64,000 bases of DNA from Vicinamibacterales bacterium (GCA_036496585.1 DASXLB010000017.1:1-64000), one strand, 5' to 3'. Shown: positions 25,222 to 36,121, counted from the stretch's first letter. The notes: generated from the letters alone by a model not told the origin. Program-made: numbers and translations.

Positions 25222-25695
25222 ATGCCGAGACGCAGAGAAATCCCGAAGCGCGACGTTCCGTTGGATCCGATCTACAGCAGCTCGCTGGTCACCAAGTTCA
25301 TCAGCACGCTGATGAGCGACGGCAAGCGGAGCACGGCCGAGAAGATCATGTACGGCAGCATGTCCTCCATCCAGGAGAAGACCGGCGACGATCCGCTCAA
25401 GGTCTTCAAGAAGGCGGTCGAGAACGTCAAGCCGGCGCTCGAGGTGAAGTCGCGCCGGGTCGGCGGCAGCAACTACCAGGTGCCGGTGGAGGTCAATCCG
25501 AACCGTCGTCTCTCGCTCAGCATCCGCTGGCTGGTCGGGTTCGCGCGCGACCGCGGCGACGGCAAGACGATGACCGAGAAGCTGGCCAACGAGCTGATGG
25601 ACGCGGCCAATCTGCGCGGCGGCGCGGTGAAGAAGCGCGAAGACGTGCACCGGATGGCCGAGGCGAACAAGGCCTTCGCGCACTACCGCTGGTAG
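25222..25695 (+). CDS. rpsG: 30S ribosomal protein S7
   Basis: 157 residues, normal length. S7 organises the 30S head and binds the 3' domain of 16S rRNA; in E. coli it represses the str operon. Family motifs are clear: [17 protein letters not shown] at the N-terminus, the [12 protein letters not shown] beta-hairpin (~residue 80) and a C-terminal [20 protein letters not shown]. The 37-base gap after rpsL contains no strong SD. Confidence 0.98.
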   Translation: MPRRREIPKRDVPLDPIYSSSLVTKFISTLMSDGKRSTAEKIMYGSMSSIQEKTGDDPLKVFKKAVENVKPALEVKSRRVGGSNYQVPVEVNPNRRLSLSIRWLVGFARDRGDGKTMTEKLANELMDAANLRGGAVKKREDVHRMAEANKAFAHYRW

Positions 25696-25709
25696 ACACG
25701 GCCGGCTTT

Positions 25710-25750
25710 GAACTGCGACTGCGAACTTTAACTGCTGACTGGTAACTGAG
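25710..25750 (+). repeat. degenerate 7-bp tandem repeat before fusA
   Basis: Units such as AACTGCG, AACTGCT, GACTGGT and AACTGAG fill the gap between rpsG and fusA and end just before the ATG. Same family as in seven further ribosomal gaps. Confidence 0.65.
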
Positions 25751-25752
25751 AA

Positions 25753-27873
25753 ATGGCCCGGGAAACCTCGCTCGCCAAAACGCGCAACATCGGCATCATG
25801 GCCCACATCGATGCCGGCAAGACCACCACGACCGAACGCATCCTCTTCTACACGGGCATCACCTACAAGATCGGTGAGGTCCACGAGGGGACGGCGGTCA
25901 TGGACTGGATGGAGCAGGAACAGGAGCGCGGCATCACGATCACGTCGGCGGCGACGACCTGCTTCTGGCGTGAGCACCGCATCAACATCATCGATACGCC
26001 CGGCCACGTCGACTTCACCGCCGAAGTGGAGCGTTCGCTGCGCGTGCTCGACGGCGCCGTCGCCGTGTTCGACGCGGTCGCCGGTGTCGAGCCGCAGTCC
26101 GAGACCGTCTGGCGCCAGGCCGACAAGTACCGCGTCCCGCGCATCTGCTTCGTCAACAAGATGGATCGCATCGGCGCGGACTTCAAGCGGACGTTCGAGC
26201 AGATCGTCAGCAAGCTCGGTGGCAACCCCGTCGCCCTCCACCTGCCGATCGGCAGCGAGGACAAGTTCCTGGGCGTGGTCGACCTCATTCGCATGAAGTC
26301 GGTCACCTACAAGGACGAGACGATGGGCGCCGACTTCATCGTCGGCGACATTCCCGCCGACATGATGGAAGACGCCAAGCGCTTCCGCGAGCAGCTCATC
26401 GAAAAGGTCAGCGAGGCGGACGACAAGATCCTCGAGAAGTATCTCCATGGCGAAGAGGTGACCGAGGACGAGATCAAGGCCGCGCTGCGCAAGCGCGTCA
26501 ACTCGTCGGTGCACACCAAGGGCGACAAGGCGGAGCCAGCCTTCGTCCCGGTGATTTGCGGCTCGGCGTTCAAGAACAAGGGCGTGCAGCTGCTGCTCGA
26601 CGCGGTCGTCGACTTCCTGCCGTCGCCGATCGACGTGCCCGCGATCGAGGGCTTCGACCCCGACAAAGGCCCCGAGGCGATCATCGAGCGCCCGGCGAAG
26701 GACGACGCGCCGTTTGCGGCGCTCGGGTTCAAGATCATGACCGACCCGTTCGTCGGCCAGCTGACCTTCATCCGCGTCTATTCGGGCGTACTCACCGCCG
26801 GCACGACGGTCTACAACTCGACCAAGCAGAAGAGCGAGCGCATCGGGCGGCTCCTGAAGATGCACGCCAACAAGCGCGAGGAAATCAAGGAAGTCTACGC
26901 CGGCGACATCGCGGCGGCGGTCGGGCTGAAGAGTGTGTCGACGGGCGACACGATCTGCGACGAGAAGAAGCCGATCGTGCTCGAGGCGATGGACTTCCCG
27001 AAGCCGGTCATCTCGCTGGCGATTGAACCCAAGACCAAGGCCGACCAGGAAAAGCTCGGCGCCGGGCTGCAGAAGCTGCGGGCCGAAGATCCGACCTTCC
27101 ACGTCCAGACCGACATGCAGACCGGCCAGGTGATCATCGCCGGCATGGGCGAGCTGCACCTCGAGATCATCGTCGACCGGCTGAAGCGGGAGTTCAGCGT
27201 CGAGGCGACGGTTGGCAAGCCGCAGGTGGCCTACAAGGAAACGCTGACCCGTCCGGCCGACGGCGAGATGAAGTACGCCAAGCAGACCGGCGGCCGCGGC
27301 CAGTACGGCCACGTGAAGATTCATCTCTTCCCGGGCGAGCCGGGCACCGGCTACATCTTCGAGAACGAGACCACGCAGGGCTCGATTCCGAAGGAGTTCA
27401 TCAAGCCGATCGAGGAAGGGATCCGGGAAGCGCTCACGCGCGGCGTGCTCGCCGGCTATCCGGTGGACGACGTCCGGATCGAGCTGTACGACGGCTCGTC
27501 CCACGACGTCGACTCGTCGGAAATGGCGTTCAAGATCGCCGGCTCGATGGCGTTCCAGGACGCCGCCAAGAAAGCGAAGCCGGTGCTGCTCGAGCCCGTC
27601 ATGCGCGTCGAGGTCGTCGTGCCGAAGGAGCACATGGGCGACGTGATGGGCAACCTGTCGAGCCGCCGCGGGCAAATCCAGTCGCAGGAAGATCGCGGCG
27701 GCACCCAGATCATCAACGCGCGCGTGCCACTGTCGGAAATGTTCGGGTATGCGACGGACCTCCGTTCGCGCACGCAGGGCCGCGCGACGTATTCGATGCA
27801 CTTCGATCGCTACGAGCAGGCGCCCAACAACGTGAGCGAGGAAGTCGTGGCGCGGGTACAGGGGAAGACCTAG
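25753..27873 (+). CDS. fusA: elongation factor G
   Basis: 706 residues, five-domain translocase. GTPase motifs are [15 protein letters not shown] (G1), DTPGHVDF (G3, with the catalytic His) and NKMDRIGAD (G4). Domain IV begins near residue 490 ([12 protein letters not shown]). It moves tRNA and mRNA through the ribosome and works with RRF in recycling. It follows rpsG as in classical str operons, but no tuf gene follows. A divergent second EF-G lies at 45744. Confidence 0.98.
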   Translation: MARETSLAKTRNIGIMAHIDAGKTTTTERILFYTGITYKIGEVHEGTAVMDWMEQEQERGITITSAATTCFWREHRINIIDTPGHVDFTAEVERSLRVLDGAVAVFDAVAGVEPQSETVWRQADKYRVPRICFVNKMDRIGADFKRTFEQIVSKLGGNPVALHLPIGSEDKFLGVVDLIRMKSVTYKDETMGADFIVGDIPADMMEDAKRFREQLIEKVSEADDKILEKYLHGEEVTEDEIKAALRKRVNSSVHTKGDKAEPAFVPVICGSAFKNKGVQLLLDAVVDFLPSPIDVPAIEGFDPDKGPEAIIERPAKDDAPFAALGFKIMTDPFVGQLTFIRVYSGVLTAGTTVYNSTKQKSERIGRLLKMHANKREEIKEVYAGDIAAAVGLKSVSTGDTICDEKKPIVLEAMDFPKPVISLAIEPKTKADQEKLGAGLQKLRAEDPTFHVQTDMQTGQVIIAGMGELHLEIIVDRLKREFSVEATVGKPQVAYKETLTRPADGEMKYAKQTGGRGQYGHVKIHLFPGEPGTGYIFENETTQGSIPKEFIKPIEEGIREALTRGVLAGYPVDDVRIELYDGSSHDVDSSEMAFKIAGSMAFQDAAKKAKPVLLEPVMRVEVVVPKEHMGDVMGNLSSRRGQIQSQEDRGGTQIINARVPLSEMFGYATDLRSRTQGRATYSMHFDRYEQAPNNVSEEVVARVQGKT

Positions 27874-27956
27874 TTTCGGTGGCAACGGGCCCGCGCCACT
27901 CAAGGACGCGAGCCGTTGCCGCCGGTCGAGACGAACGCTGACAAGGATTTCGAGAA

Positions 27957-28292
<336 letters not shown>

Positions 28293-28294
28293 CC

Positions 28295-29005
28295 ATGGTC
28301 AACGGAATCATCGGCCGCAAAGTTGGGATGACCCAGGTGTTCGCGCCGGACGGCACGGTCACGCCCGCCACCGTGATCAAGGCGGGTCCGTGCGTCGTCC
28401 TGCAGTCGAAGAACGCCCAGAGCGACGGCTACGAGGCAGTCCAGCTCGCCCTGGTCGAGGAGAAGCCGGCCAAGGTCAACAAGGCGATCGCCGGCCATTA
28501 CAAGAAGGCGGGCAACGTGCCGCCGAGCCGGGTCCGCCGCGAATTCACGCAGGTGGCGGGCGGTGAGGCGGCGGCGCTCAAGGCCGGCGACCAGGTGCTG
28601 GTCGGCGGCGTGTTCAAGGACGGCGAGCGGGTCGACGTCATCGGCCTCAGCCGCGGGCACGGCTTCCAGGGTGTCGTCAAGCGCCACAACTTCCGCGGCG
28701 GCGCGGCGACGCACGGCTCGATGTTCCATCGCGCGCCCGGTTCGATCGGCGCGTCGTCCTTCCCCTCGCGCGTCGTCAAGGGGATGCGCGCCGCGGGCCG
28801 GATGGGCGGCGACCGCGTCACCGTGCGCAACCTGAAGGTCGTGCGCATCGACGGCGAGCAGAATCTGATGCTGGTGCGCGGCGCGGTGCCGGGAGTCGAG
28901 GGCAGCTACGTCATGGTGCGCAAAGCGGTGGCCGCGAAGAAGGAAGTCGTGCCGCAGGTGGAGAAGGCGGCCAAGGTCGCGGTCGCGAAGAAGCCGAAGA
29001 AGTAA
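28295..29005 (+). CDS. rplC: 50S ribosomal protein L3
   Basis: 236 residues. Family motifs: [15 protein letters not shown] at the N-terminus, then [16 protein letters not shown] and the [14 protein letters not shown] region near the C-terminus. L3 is an early assembly protein contacting 23S domain VI near the peptidyl transferase centre. A Lys/Ala-rich tail of ~25 residues extends the usual end. It starts 2 bases after rpsJ, indicating coupling. Confidence 0.97.
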   Translation: MVNGIIGRKVGMTQVFAPDGTVTPATVIKAGPCVVLQSKNAQSDGYEAVQLALVEEKPAKVNKAIAGHYKKAGNVPPSRVRREFTQVAGGEAAALKAGDQVLVGGVFKDGERVDVIGLSRGHGFQGVVKRHNFRGGAATHGSMFHRAPGSIGASSFPSRVVKGMRAAGRMGGDRVTVRNLKVVRIDGEQNLMLVRGAVPGVEGSYVMVRKAVAAKKEVVPQVEKAAKVAVAKKPKK

Positions 29006-29010
29006 CGTCT

Positions 29011-29086
29011 GCCGGGTGTCGAGCCCGGCCTGCAGGCGATGTCGGCCGGACCTGCCTGCGACGTAGGCCGGACCTTCAGGTCCGGC
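29011..29086. repeat. two GC-rich palindromes between rplC and rplD
   Basis: GCCGGG...CCCGGC at 29011-29029 and the perfect GCCGGACCT-TC-AGGTCCGGC at 29067-29086. Members of a dispersed extragenic palindrome family seen again at 36021-36111, 37801, 40682 and 40906. Confidence 0.7.
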
Positions 29087-29097
29087 AAGGTGATGCG

Positions 29098-29739
29098 ATG
29101 AAGATAGACGTGGTCAACAGCAACAAGGAGACGGTCGGCAGCCTCGAGCTGAACGACGCGGTATTCGGCGGCCGGGTGAAGTCCGATCTCATCTGGGAAG
29201 CCGTCGTGCAGGAGAACGCGGCGGAGCGCCGCGGCACCCACGCGACGAAGAACCGCGCCCTGGTCAGCGGCTCCGGCAAGAAGCCGTGGCGCCAGAAGGG
29301 CACCGGCCGCGCGCGGGTGGGCGAGATCCGCAACCCGCTGTGGCGCAAGGGGGGCACCGTGTTCGGGCCGCAGCCGCGCAGCTACGAGTATCAGCTGCCG
29401 CGCAAGGTGAAGTCGGGGGCGCTGCGCGCGGCGCTCGCCGCCAAGCTCGCCGACGGCACGCTGACGGTGGTCGACGCGCTCGGCCTCGGCGGCGCCGACA
29501 CCGCGCCACGGTCCCTGAAGACCAAGCAGACGGCGGCGATGTTCAAGACGCTCGGCGCGTCGGGCAAGACGCTGGTGATCGACGTCAATCACGCCGACGG
29601 CCTGCTGCTCTCGGCGCGCAACATCGCCGGCGTGCGGCTGGTGGCGACCGGCCGGCTGACGGCGCGCGACGTGATGGACACCGACTGGGTGATCGTGACG
29701 CGCGACGCCCTGCAGCGGCTGGAGACGTCGCTCGGCTGA
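29098..29739 (+). CDS. rplD: 50S ribosomal protein L4
   Basis: 213 residues. The exit-tunnel loop is visible as [20 protein letters not shown] (~residues 61-80). L4 lines the peptide exit tunnel and, in E. coli, represses the S10 operon. The C-terminal domain ([19 protein letters not shown]) is typical. ATG start 92 bases after rplC, following the palindromes. Confidence 0.97.
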   Translation: MKIDVVNSNKETVGSLELNDAVFGGRVKSDLIWEAVVQENAAERRGTHATKNRALVSGSGKKPWRQKGTGRARVGEIRNPLWRKGGTVFGPQPRSYEYQLPRKVKSGALRAALAAKLADGTLTVVDALGLGGADTAPRSLKTKQTAAMFKTLGASGKTLVIDVNHADGLLLSARNIAGVRLVATGRLTARDVMDTDWVIVTRDALQRLETSLG

Positions 29740-29778
29740 ACGGCCGGAAGCCGGACGCGATAAAGCTGGAACACTGAC

Positions 29779-30069
29779 ATGAAGCAGACAGACGTCATCC
29801 GCCGCCCGCTCATCACCGAGAAGACCACGCTGCTCCGCGAAGGCGGACGCACGCTGGTGTTCGAGGTGGCGCCCGGCGCGACGAAGGTGGACATCAAGCG
29901 CGCGGTCGAGAAGCTGCTCGGCTCGAAGGTGGAAGCCGTGCGGACCGCGATTGCGCACGGCAAGGTGAAGCGCCAGGGACGCTTCTCCGGTCAGCGGTCC
30001 GACTGGAAGAAGGCCTACGTGAAGCTGCGCGAGGGCGAGAAGATTCCTGAGTTCCTGGAGGGCGCGTAG
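29779..30069 (+). CDS. rplW: 50S ribosomal protein L23
   Basis: 96 residues, normal length. VIRRPLITEKTTLLRE is the family N-terminus and the ATKVDIKRAVEKLLGSKVEAVRT helix follows. L23 sits at the tunnel exit and docks trigger factor and SRP. 39 bases after rplD. Confidence 0.97.
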   Translation: MKQTDVIRRPLITEKTTLLREGGRTLVFEVAPGATKVDIKRAVEKLLGSKVEAVRTAIAHGKVKRQGRFSGQRSDWKKAYVKLREGEKIPEFLEGA

Positions 30070-30147
30070 TCACGTCCCGATGCCCAGCGCCAGGGTCCCG
30101 GTATCGGGATCGGGCGGTTGGACAGGGAAGTGGCACGACGGATTGCT

Positions 30148-30972
30148 ATGCCGATTAGAAAATACAACCCGACGTCGCCGGGACGCCGTTTCCAGACCGT
30201 CCAGACGTTCGACGAGATCACGGCGACCGAGCCGCACAAGCCGCTGGTCGAGCCGCTCAAGCGCACCGGCGGCCGCAACAATCACGGCGAGTTGACGTCG
30301 TGGTGGCGCGGCGGCGGCCACAAGCGCAGCTATCGGGTGATCGACTTCCGCCGCGACAAGCGCGACATCCCGGCGACGGTGTCGACGGTCGAGTACGACC
30401 CGAACCGGTCGGCGCGGATCGCGCTGCTCACCTACGCGGATGGCGAGAAGCGCTACATCCTGCACCCGGTGGGGCTCGCGGTCGGGACGACGATCATCGC
30501 CGGCGACAGCGTCGACATCCTGCCGGGGAACGCGCTGCCGCTGAAGAACATTCCGCTCGGCACGCTGATCCACAACGTCGAGCTGCGGCCGGGGCGCGGC
30601 GGCCAGATCGCGCGCAGCGCCGGATCGGGCGTGCAGCTGGTGGCCAAGGAAGGGGACTACGCCTCGGTGAAGATGCCGTCGGGCGAGACCCGCAAGATCA
30701 ACGTCGAGTGCTACGCGACGGTCGGCCAGGTCGGCAATCTCGATCACGAGAACGTGTCGATCGGCAAGGCCGGCCGCAGCCGGTGGCTCGGCATCCGCCC
30801 GCATGTCCGCGGTGTCGCGATGAATCCGGTCGACCATCCGCTCGGCGGCGGTGAAGGCAAGACGTCGGGAGGCCGCCACCCGGTGACGCCGTGGGGTATC
30901 CCGACCAAGGGATACAAGACCCGCAACGCGAAGCGGACCGATCGGTTCATCGTGCAGCGGAGACAGAAGTAG
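30148..30972 (+). CDS. rplB: 50S ribosomal protein L2
   Basis: 274 residues from the ATG at 30148, chosen because it gives the conserved start [15 protein letters not shown]. An upstream in-frame start at 30118 adds 10 residues not found in the family. The catalytic-centre region [24 protein letters not shown] (split by the conserved His) is intact. L2 supports subunit joining and peptidyl transferase activity. Confidence 0.97.
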   Translation: MPIRKYNPTSPGRRFQTVQTFDEITATEPHKPLVEPLKRTGGRNNHGELTSWWRGGGHKRSYRVIDFRRDKRDIPATVSTVEYDPNRSARIALLTYADGEKRYILHPVGLAVGTTIIAGDSVDILPGNALPLKNIPLGTLIHNVELRPGRGGQIARSAGSGVQLVAKEGDYASVKMPSGETRKINVECYATVGQVGNLDHENVSIGKAGRSRWLGIRPHVRGVAMNPVDHPLGGGEGKTSGGRHPVTPWGIPTKGYKTRNAKRTDRFIVQRRQK

Positions 30973-31036
30973 CCAGCCGTGGGCAGGCGGCGGCTGGCGG
31001 CAGGAACTGCGGATTTGTCGGTGGTGGAGAGAGTAC

Positions 31037-31357
31037 ATGGGTAGATCACTCAAGAAGGGTCCTTTCGTCGACGTCCCGCTCCTCGAGAAGATCGAGGTGA
31101 TGAATCGCGGCGGCGAGAAGAAGGTGATCAAGACCTGGTCGCGTCGCTCGACGGTCATCCCCGAGATGGTCGGGCACACGCTGGCGGTGCACAACGGGAG
31201 GAAGTTCATCCCGGTGTACATCACCGAGAACATGGTCGGGCACAAGCTCGGCGAGTTCGCGCCGACGCGGCTGTTCAAGGGACACACGACGAAGGCCGAC
31301 AAGGCGGCGGCGGTGGCGGCCCCGGCGCCGGCCGGCGCCGGAAAGGCGGGCGCGTAA
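31037..31357 (+). CDS. rpsS: 30S ribosomal protein S19
   Basis: 106 residues: the core [20 protein letters not shown] to [15 protein letters not shown] is normal, followed by an Ala/Pro-rich tail of ~18 residues. S19 forms a complex with S13 in the 30S head. Its TAA shares one base with the rplV start (TAATG), so the two are coupled. Confidence 0.97.
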   Translation: MGRSLKKGPFVDVPLLEKIEVMNRGGEKKVIKTWSRRSTVIPEMVGHTLAVHNGRKFIPVYITENMVGHKLGEFAPTRLFKGHTTKADKAAAVAAPAPAGAGKAGA

Positions 31358-31812
31358 TGGCGATCGAAGCGCATGCGACAGCCAAGTACGTGCGCACCTC
31401 GGCGCAGAAGGCCGGGCTGGTGCTGGATTTGATCCGCGGCCACGACGTCAACCACGCGCTCGCGACCCTGCGCTTCGCGCGCAAGGGGATCGCCAAGGAC
31501 ATCGAGAAGGTGCTGCGCTCGGCGATCGCCAACGCGCAGAGCAAGGATGGCTTCAGCGGCGACGTCGATCGGCTCTACGTGACGGCCTGCTTCGCCAATC
31601 AGGGCCCGTCGCAGAAGCGCATCCGCCCGGCTCCGATGGGCCGCGCCTTTCGCGTCGTCAAGCGGACCGCGCATCTGACGGTGAAGGTGGCGGAACGGCC
31701 GTCGAAAGTGTCGGTGGCGGCGACCCCGGGTGAAGAGCCGGCGCGTCCTCGCCGGAAGGGGGCCGTCCCCGCGAAGAAGCCCCGGACGCGCGCGGCGCGC
31801 GCCACCGCCTAA
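31357..31812 (+). CDS. rplV: 50S ribosomal protein L22
   Basis: 151 residues; the core of ~110 residues (AKYVRTSAQKAGLVLDLIRG, then KRIRPAPMGRAFRVVKRTAHLTV) holds the tunnel beta-hairpin. The last ~35 residues form a basic Lys/Arg/Ala tail longer than in E. coli. L22 lines the exit tunnel opposite L4. Its stop is the first base block of a heptad repeat array. Confidence 0.97.
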   Translation: MAIEAHATAKYVRTSAQKAGLVLDLIRGHDVNHALATLRFARKGIAKDIEKVLRSAIANAQSKDGFSGDVDRLYVTACFANQGPSQKRIRPAPMGRAFRVVKRTAHLTVKVAERPSKVSVAATPGEEPARPRRKGAVPAKKPRTRAARATA

Positions 31813-31838
31813 CTGGTAACTGGTAACTGGAGACTGAT
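31811..31838 (+). repeat. perfect 7-bp tandem repeat before rpsC
   Basis: Four units in register: AACTGGT, AACTGGT, AACTGGA, GACTGAT, starting inside the rplV stop codon and ending 5 bases before the rpsC ATG. Confidence 0.75.
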
Positions 31839-31843
31839 TTTCA

Positions 31844-32533
31844 ATGGGTCAGAAAGTCCATCCGCACGGCTTCAGACTCGGGTTCAACAAGACCTGGCGC
31901 TCGCGCTGGTACGCCGACAAGGACTACGCGAAGCTGCTGCATGAAGATCTCAAGCTGCGCGACAGCCTGAAGGAGCGCTTCGCGCACGCCGGCGTCAGCA
32001 AGATCGAGATCGAGCGCGCGGCCAACAAGCTGAAGATCGACATCTATACCTCGCGTCCGGGCATCATCATCGGCCGCAAGGGGACGGAGGTCGACAAGCT
32101 GAAGCAGGAGATCCAGAAGCGGACCAACCGCGAGGTGTTCATCAACATCCAGGAGATCCAGAAGCCCGAGCTCGACGCCCAGCTCATCGGCGAATCGGTG
32201 GCGATGCAGCTCGAGAAGCGCGTCGCGTTCCGCCGCGCGATGCGCAAGGCGGTGGAATCGGCGCTGCGCTTCGGCGCGCGCGGCATCAAGGTGCGCGTGT
32301 CGGGACGCCTGAACGGCGCCGAAATCGCCCGCTCGGAGTGGTATCTGCACGGCCAGCTGCCGCTGCAGACGCTGCGCGCCGACATCGACTACGGCTTCGC
32401 GCAGGCCTTCACCACCTACGGCGCGATCGGCGTCAAGGTGTGGCTGTACAAGGGCGAGCGACTCGCTCCCCGCATTGGTCGCGAGGAAGACTATCGGACG
32501 CCTCGCCGGGCCGGCGGAGGAGCTCGCGGCTAG
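31844..32533 (+). CDS. rpsC: 30S ribosomal protein S3
   Basis: 229 residues. [18 protein letters not shown] is the family start. A KH domain with [15 protein letters not shown] (~residues 74-88) binds rRNA and lines the mRNA entry channel, where S3 acts in helicase activity. The C-terminal domain ([21 protein letters not shown]) is complete. The SD is weak because the heptad repeat fills the upstream gap. Confidence 0.97.
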   Translation: MGQKVHPHGFRLGFNKTWRSRWYADKDYAKLLHEDLKLRDSLKERFAHAGVSKIEIERAANKLKIDIYTSRPGIIIGRKGTEVDKLKQEIQKRTNREVFINIQEIQKPELDAQLIGESVAMQLEKRVAFRRAMRKAVESALRFGARGIKVRVSGRLNGAEIARSEWYLHGQLPLQTLRADIDYGFAQAFTTYGAIGVKVWLYKGERLAPRIGREEDYRTPRRAGGGARG

Positions 32534-32641
32534 CGCCCGGCGGCCCAACGGCCGATTCCGCGTCTGCGTTGTCGTCCGCGACATCCGCAACGCCTGGGAG
32601 TGGACGTCGGGACGAAGAGCTGACAGGGCAAGGAACCACCT

Positions 32642-33067
32642 ATGTTGATGCCGAAGAAAGTGAAATACCGGAAGCAGCAGCGCGGCCGGATGGCCGGCAA
32701 GGCCTGGCGGGGGTCGGACGTGTCGTTCGGCAACTACGGGCTGAAGGCGCTCGAGCCGTGCTGGCTGACGGATCGCCAGATCGAGGCGGCGCGCGTCGCG
32801 ATGACCCGCTTCATCAAGCGCGGCGGCAAGATCTGGGTGCGCGTGTTCCCGGACAAGCCGATCACCAAGAAGCCGCAGGAAACCCGCATGGGCAAGGGCA
32901 AGGGCGCGCCTGAGCAGTGGGTCTGCGTCGTTCGCCCCGGTCGAATCCTCTTCGAGATGGAGGGGGTCACCGAGCAGGAGGCGCGCGAGGCCATGCGGCT
33001 GGCGTCCGCGAAGATCCCGATCAAGACCAAGTTCGCGACGCGGTTCGCAGAGGAGAAGGCGGTATGA
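32642..33067 (+). CDS. rplP: 50S ribosomal protein L16
   Basis: 141 residues. [17 protein letters not shown] start, [23 protein letters not shown] and [17 protein letters not shown] (which includes the arginine hydroxylation-site region) are typical. L16 positions the A-site tRNA. AAGGAACC lies before the ATG. 108 bases separate it from rpsC, with nothing recognised in between. Confidence 0.97.
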   Translation: MLMPKKVKYRKQQRGRMAGKAWRGSDVSFGNYGLKALEPCWLTDRQIEAARVAMTRFIKRGGKIWVRVFPDKPITKKPQETRMGKGKGAPEQWVCVVRPGRILFEMEGVTEQEAREAMRLASAKIPIKTKFATRFAEEKAV

Positions 33068-33255
33068 AGATCGGCGAGTTCCGCGATCTGGGAGCCGACG
33101 AGCTGAGGCAGCGCGAGAAGGAATTCGACGACCAGCTGTTCCGGCTGCGGATTCAGAAATCGATGGGGCAACTCGAGGCCGCAGCCAAGCTGAAGACGCT
33201 GCGCCGCGATCGCGCCCGCGTCAAGACGGTGCTGCGCGAGAAGGAGTCGGTGTAG
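33064..33255 (+). CDS. rpmC: 50S ribosomal protein L29
   Basis: 63 residues from the ATG at 33064, which overlaps the rplP stop (ATGA). [29 protein letters not shown] and [19 protein letters not shown] form the expected two-helix hairpin. L29 binds near the tunnel exit beside L23. Confidence 0.96.
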   Translation: MKIGEFRDLGADELRQREKEFDDQLFRLRIQKSMGQLEAAAKLKTLRRDRARVKTVLREKESV

Positions 33256-33258
33256 GCC

Positions 33259-33513
33259 ATGGGTGCGAAGGCTAGCGTCACGGGCGTCGTGGTCAGCGAC
33301 AAGATGGACAAGACCGTCAAGGTCGCGATCGAGCGCAAGGTGCGCGACCCGCTCTACGGCAAGACACAGAAGCGGACCTCGACCTTCCTCGCGCACGACG
33401 AGAAGAACGAGGCCAAGGTCGGCGACCGGGTGGCGATCGTCGAGAGCCGTCCGCTCAGCGCGCGCAAGCGCTGGGTGGTGACCTCGATCGTCGAGAAGGC
33501 GAAGGAGATCTAG
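33259..33513 (+). CDS. rpsQ: 30S ribosomal protein S17
   Basis: 84 residues. [27 protein letters not shown] and [24 protein letters not shown] are diagnostic of this OB-fold primary binding protein of the 30S body. It starts 3 bases after rpmC. Confidence 0.97.
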   Translation: MGAKASVTGVVVSDKMDKTVKVAIERKVRDPLYGKTQKRTSTFLAHDEKNEAKVGDRVAIVESRPLSARKRWVVTSIVEKAKEI

Positions 33514-33515
33514 CC

Positions 33516-33884
33516 ATGATCCAGATGCGATCGATCCTCGACGTCGCCGACAATTCCGGCGCGCGGAAGATTGCGGTGATCAACCCGATCGGCGGCTCGA
33601 CCGGCCGCTACGCGCGGCTCGGCGATATCGTCACCGCCTCGGTGAAGGAGGCGACGCCTGAGTCGAACGTCAAGAAGGGGAGCGTGGTCAAGGCCGTGAT
33701 CGTACGCACGGCCAAGGAGCAGCGCCGCAAGGACGGCAGCTACATCCGATTCGACCGCAACGCCGCCGTGCTGATCAACGACCAGAAGGAGCCGATCGGG
33801 ACCCGCGTCTTCGGCCCGGTGGCCCGCGAACTGCGGGATCGGAAGTTCATGAAGATCGTCTCGCTCGCGCCGGAGGTCCTCTAG
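33516..33884 (+). CDS. rplN: 50S ribosomal protein L14
   Basis: 122 residues, normal length. [22 protein letters not shown] and the C-terminal [25 protein letters not shown] match the family. L14 lies at the subunit interface, where it contacts the 30S subunit and silencing factor RsfS. It starts 2 bases after rpsQ. Confidence 0.97.
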   Translation: MIQMRSILDVADNSGARKIAVINPIGGSTGRYARLGDIVTASVKEATPESNVKKGSVVKAVIVRTAKEQRRKDGSYIRFDRNAAVLINDQKEPIGTRVFGPVARELRDRKFMKIVSLAPEVL

Positions 33885-33915
33885 GCCTGGCCTGCGGGCT
33901 CGTGGAAATCAAGTT

Positions 33916-34248
33916 ATGTCGCGACTGCAAACACCCGTCAGGAAGAACGATAACGTCCTGGTGACGACCGGCAAGGACCGCGGTAAACGCGGCCGCGTGC
34001 TGAAGGTCCTGCCGCTCAAGAACCGCGTCGTCGTCGAAGGCGTCAACATCATCAAGCGTCACACCAAGCCCAACCCGGGTCGCCAGATCAAGGGCGGGGT
34101 GATCGAGCGTGAGGCGCCGGTGCACGCGAGCAACGTGCAGGTCGTCTGCCCCGAGTGCGGCAAGGCGACGCGCATCGGCCGCAAGATCCTCGGCGACGGC
34201 CGCAAGGTCCGCATCTGCCGTAAGTGCGAGGGAGTCGTAGACAAATGA
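33916..34248 (+). CDS. rplX: 50S ribosomal protein L24 with zinc-ribbon cysteines
   Basis: 110 residues. [24 protein letters not shown] is the KOW motif; L24 starts 50S assembly. The C-terminal part carries two CxxC pairs (CPEC and CRKC, ~residues 76-103), a likely zinc site seen in some bacterial L24 proteins but not E. coli. Stop overlaps the rplE start (ATGA). Confidence 0.96.
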   Translation: MSRLQTPVRKNDNVLVTTGKDRGKRGRVLKVLPLKNRVVVEGVNIIKRHTKPNPGRQIKGGVIEREAPVHASNVQVVCPECGKATRIGRKILGDGRKVRICRKCEGVVDK

Positions 34249-34787
34249 GCCGCCTGAAAGAGCGATACGCGAGCGACGTCGTACCGGCGCTCAAGAAGGA
34301 GTTCGGCTACACGAACGTGATGGCGATCCCCAAGATCGAGAAGGTGGTCGTCAACATGGGCCTCGGCGAGGCCACGCAGAACGCCAAGATCATCGACACC
34401 GGCACTGACGAGGTGACCAAGATCACCGGCCAGAAGCCGGTGGTGACGCGCGCCAAGAAATCGATTGCGCAGTTCAAGGTCCGCAAGGGCCAGCCGATCG
34501 GCACGATGGTCACGCTGCGCGGCGAGCGGATGTGGGAATTCCTCGACCGTCTGATCTCGGTGGCGCTGCCGCGCGTGCGCGACTTCCGCGGCGTGTCGGC
34601 GCGCGGCTTCGACGGCCGCGGCAACTACACGCTCGGTCTCAAGGATCAGCTGCTGTTCCCGGAAATCGACTACATGAAGGTCGACAAGGCGCGCGGCATG
34701 AACATCTCGGTCATTACGACGGCGAAGACCGACGAGGAGTCGCGCAAGCTGCTGCAGCTTCTCGGCATGCCGTTCAGAGCGAACTAA
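34245..34787 (+). CDS. rplE: 50S ribosomal protein L5
   Basis: 180 residues from the ATG at 34245, which overlaps the rplX stop and gives the family start [22 protein letters not shown]; an upstream in-frame start was rejected. L5 binds 5S rRNA and the P-site t[28 protein letters not shown] is conserved. Confidence 0.97.
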   Translation: MSRLKERYASDVVPALKKEFGYTNVMAIPKIEKVVVNMGLGEATQNAKIIDTGTDEVTKITGQKPVVTRAKKSIAQFKVRKGQPIGTMVTLRGERMWEFLDRLISVALPRVRDFRGVSARGFDGRGNYTLGLKDQLLFPEIDYMKVDKARGMNISVITTAKTDEESRKLLQLLGMPFRAN

Positions 34788-34789
34788 CC

Positions 34790-34975
34790 ATGGCTACTAC
34801 CGCAAAGATCGCCAAAGAGTCGAAGTCGCCGAAATTCAAGGTCCGGCTGCGCAACCGCTGTCGCCGCTGCGGCCGCCCGCGCGCCTATCTGCGCAAGTTC
34901 GCCCTGTGCCGCCTCTGCTTCCGCAAGCTCGCGCTGGAGGGAGACATTGCCGGCGTGACGAAGAGCAGCTGGTAA
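34790..34975 (+). CDS. rpsN: 30S ribosomal protein S14, zinc-binding type
   Basis: 61 residues, the short zinc-binding form. CRRC and CRLC (~residues 24-43) are the four ligands, and the conserved C-terminal GVTKSSW is present. It enters 30S head assembly late. Starts 2 bases after rplE. Confidence 0.97.
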   Translation: MATTAKIAKESKSPKFKVRLRNRCRRCGRPRAYLRKFALCRLCFRKLALEGDIAGVTKSSW

Positions 34976-34980
34976 CGGCC

Positions 34981-35012
34981 GACTGCACTGCAAACTGGCA
35001 ACTGGATACTGA
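34981..35012 (+). repeat. degenerate 7-bp tandem repeat before rpsH
   Basis: Units ACTGCAA, ACTGGCA, ACTGGAT and ACTGATT fill the gap between rpsN and rpsH, ending 5 bases before the ATG. Confidence 0.65.
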
Positions 35013-35017
35013 TTTTT

Positions 35018-35419
35018 ATGACTGACCCGATCGCAGACATGCTCGCCCGCATCCGGAACGCGACTCAGTCGCGTCATCCGCGTGTCGATATGCCGCTCTC
35101 GCGCCTCAAGGTCGAGATCGCGAAGATCCTCGAGAGCGAAGGCTACATCCAGGGCCTCAAGGTGAACGAGCCCAAGGAGGGCGAGCCGCAAGGATCGTTG
35201 CGCCTCTTCCTCAAGTACGGGCCGCGCGGCGAGCGCGTCATCACCGGGATCCAGCGGGTCAGCCGCCCCGGCCGCCGCGTCTACACCGCCCGCGACGAAG
35301 TACCGGAAGTACTGGCCGGCCTCGGCACGTCGATCCTGACCACCTCGCGCGGCGTGATGACCGGCAAGGCCGCGATCAAGGCGGGTGTCGGCGGCGAGGT
35401 GCTCTGCAATGTCTGGTAA
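35018..35419 (+). CDS. rpsH: 30S ribosomal protein S8
   Basis: 133 residues, normal length. MTDPIADMLARIRNATQSRHPRVD start and the C-terminal ILTTSRGVMTGKAAIKAGVGGEVLC are conserved. S8 binds the central 16S domain and, in E. coli, represses the spc operon through rplE mRNA. Confidence 0.97.
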   Translation: MTDPIADMLARIRNATQSRHPRVDMPLSRLKVEIAKILESEGYIQGLKVNEPKEGEPQGSLRLFLKYGPRGERVITGIQRVSRPGRRVYTARDEVPEVLAGLGTSILTTSRGVMTGKAAIKAGVGGEVLCNVW

Positions 35420-35425
35420 CGGCGA

Positions 35426-35467
35426 GCCGCCAACCGCCCAACCGCCAACTGCGAACTGGTAACTGAC
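35426..35467 (+). repeat. 7-bp tandem repeat before rplF
   Basis: CCGCCAA-type units pass into CTGCGAA, CTGGTAA and CTGACC, ending at the rplF ATG. Mostly in 7-base register with one 8-base unit. Confidence 0.65.
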
Positions 35468-35468
35468 C

Positions 35469-36008
35469 ATGTCTCGAATCGGTAAGAAAGTGATCGCGGT
35501 TCCCAAGGGCGTGAAAATCAACGTCCAGCAGGGGGCCGTCGAAGTGCAGGGGCCGAAAGGCAAGCTGCTGCAGGCGCTGCCGCCCGGCATCGGCTTCGAG
35601 CTCTCGGGAGACGAGCTGCAGGCCAAGCCCCTGCGCGAGGATCCCGCTCTCGGCAAGTTCCACGGCTTGGCGCGAAGCCTGGTCGCCAACGCCGTCAAGG
35701 GCGTAACTGAAGGCTTCCGCAAGGACCTCGACATCGTTGGAGTCGGCTACCGCGCCGAACTGAAGGGCAAGCAGGTGCACTTCGCGCTCGGCTACTCGCA
35801 CCCGGTGGTGTTCAACGTGCCGACCGGCATCGATGTCGCGATCGACAAGCAGACCCACGTCACCATCACCGGTATCGACCGGCAGCTGGTCGGACAGGTC
35901 GCCGCCGACATCCGTTCGCTGCGCAAGCCGGATCCGTACAAGCAGAAGGGCGTCCGCTACACCGGTGAAGTGCTGAAGAAGAAGGCCGGCAAGACCGGGG
36001 CGAAGTAG
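35469..36008 (+). CDS. rplF: 50S ribosomal protein L6
   Basis: 179 residues. [17 protein letters not shown] start, [14 protein letters not shown] and the C-terminal [25 protein letters not shown] are diagnostic. L6 lies beside the sarcin-ricin loop, where GTPase factors bind. Confidence 0.97.
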   Translation: MSRIGKKVIAVPKGVKINVQQGAVEVQGPKGKLLQALPPGIGFELSGDELQAKPLREDPALGKFHGLARSLVANAVKGVTEGFRKDLDIVGVGYRAELKGKQVHFALGYSHPVVFNVPTGIDVAIDKQTHVTITGIDRQLVGQVAADIRSLRKPDPYKQKGVRYTGEVLKKKAGKTGAK

Positions 36009-36020
36009 CGTTCGTGCGGC

Positions 36021-36111
36021 GGGTCTGAAGACCCGGCCGGCAGATACGCGTAGGTCGGACCGTGTGGGTCCGGTGGTGAGGAAGATGTAGGCCGGGCTCT
36101 CGAGGTCCGGC
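36021..36111. repeat. three GC-rich palindromes between rplF and rplR
   Basis: GGGTCT-GA-AGACCC (36021-36034), CGGACC-gtgtG-GGTCCG (36056-36072) and an imperfect GCCGG...CCGGC (36091-36111). The last two follow GTAGG, as the rplC-rplD copy does, so a longer unit than the palindrome itself is repeated. Confidence 0.65.
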
Positions 36112-36121
36112 GGTGACGACG

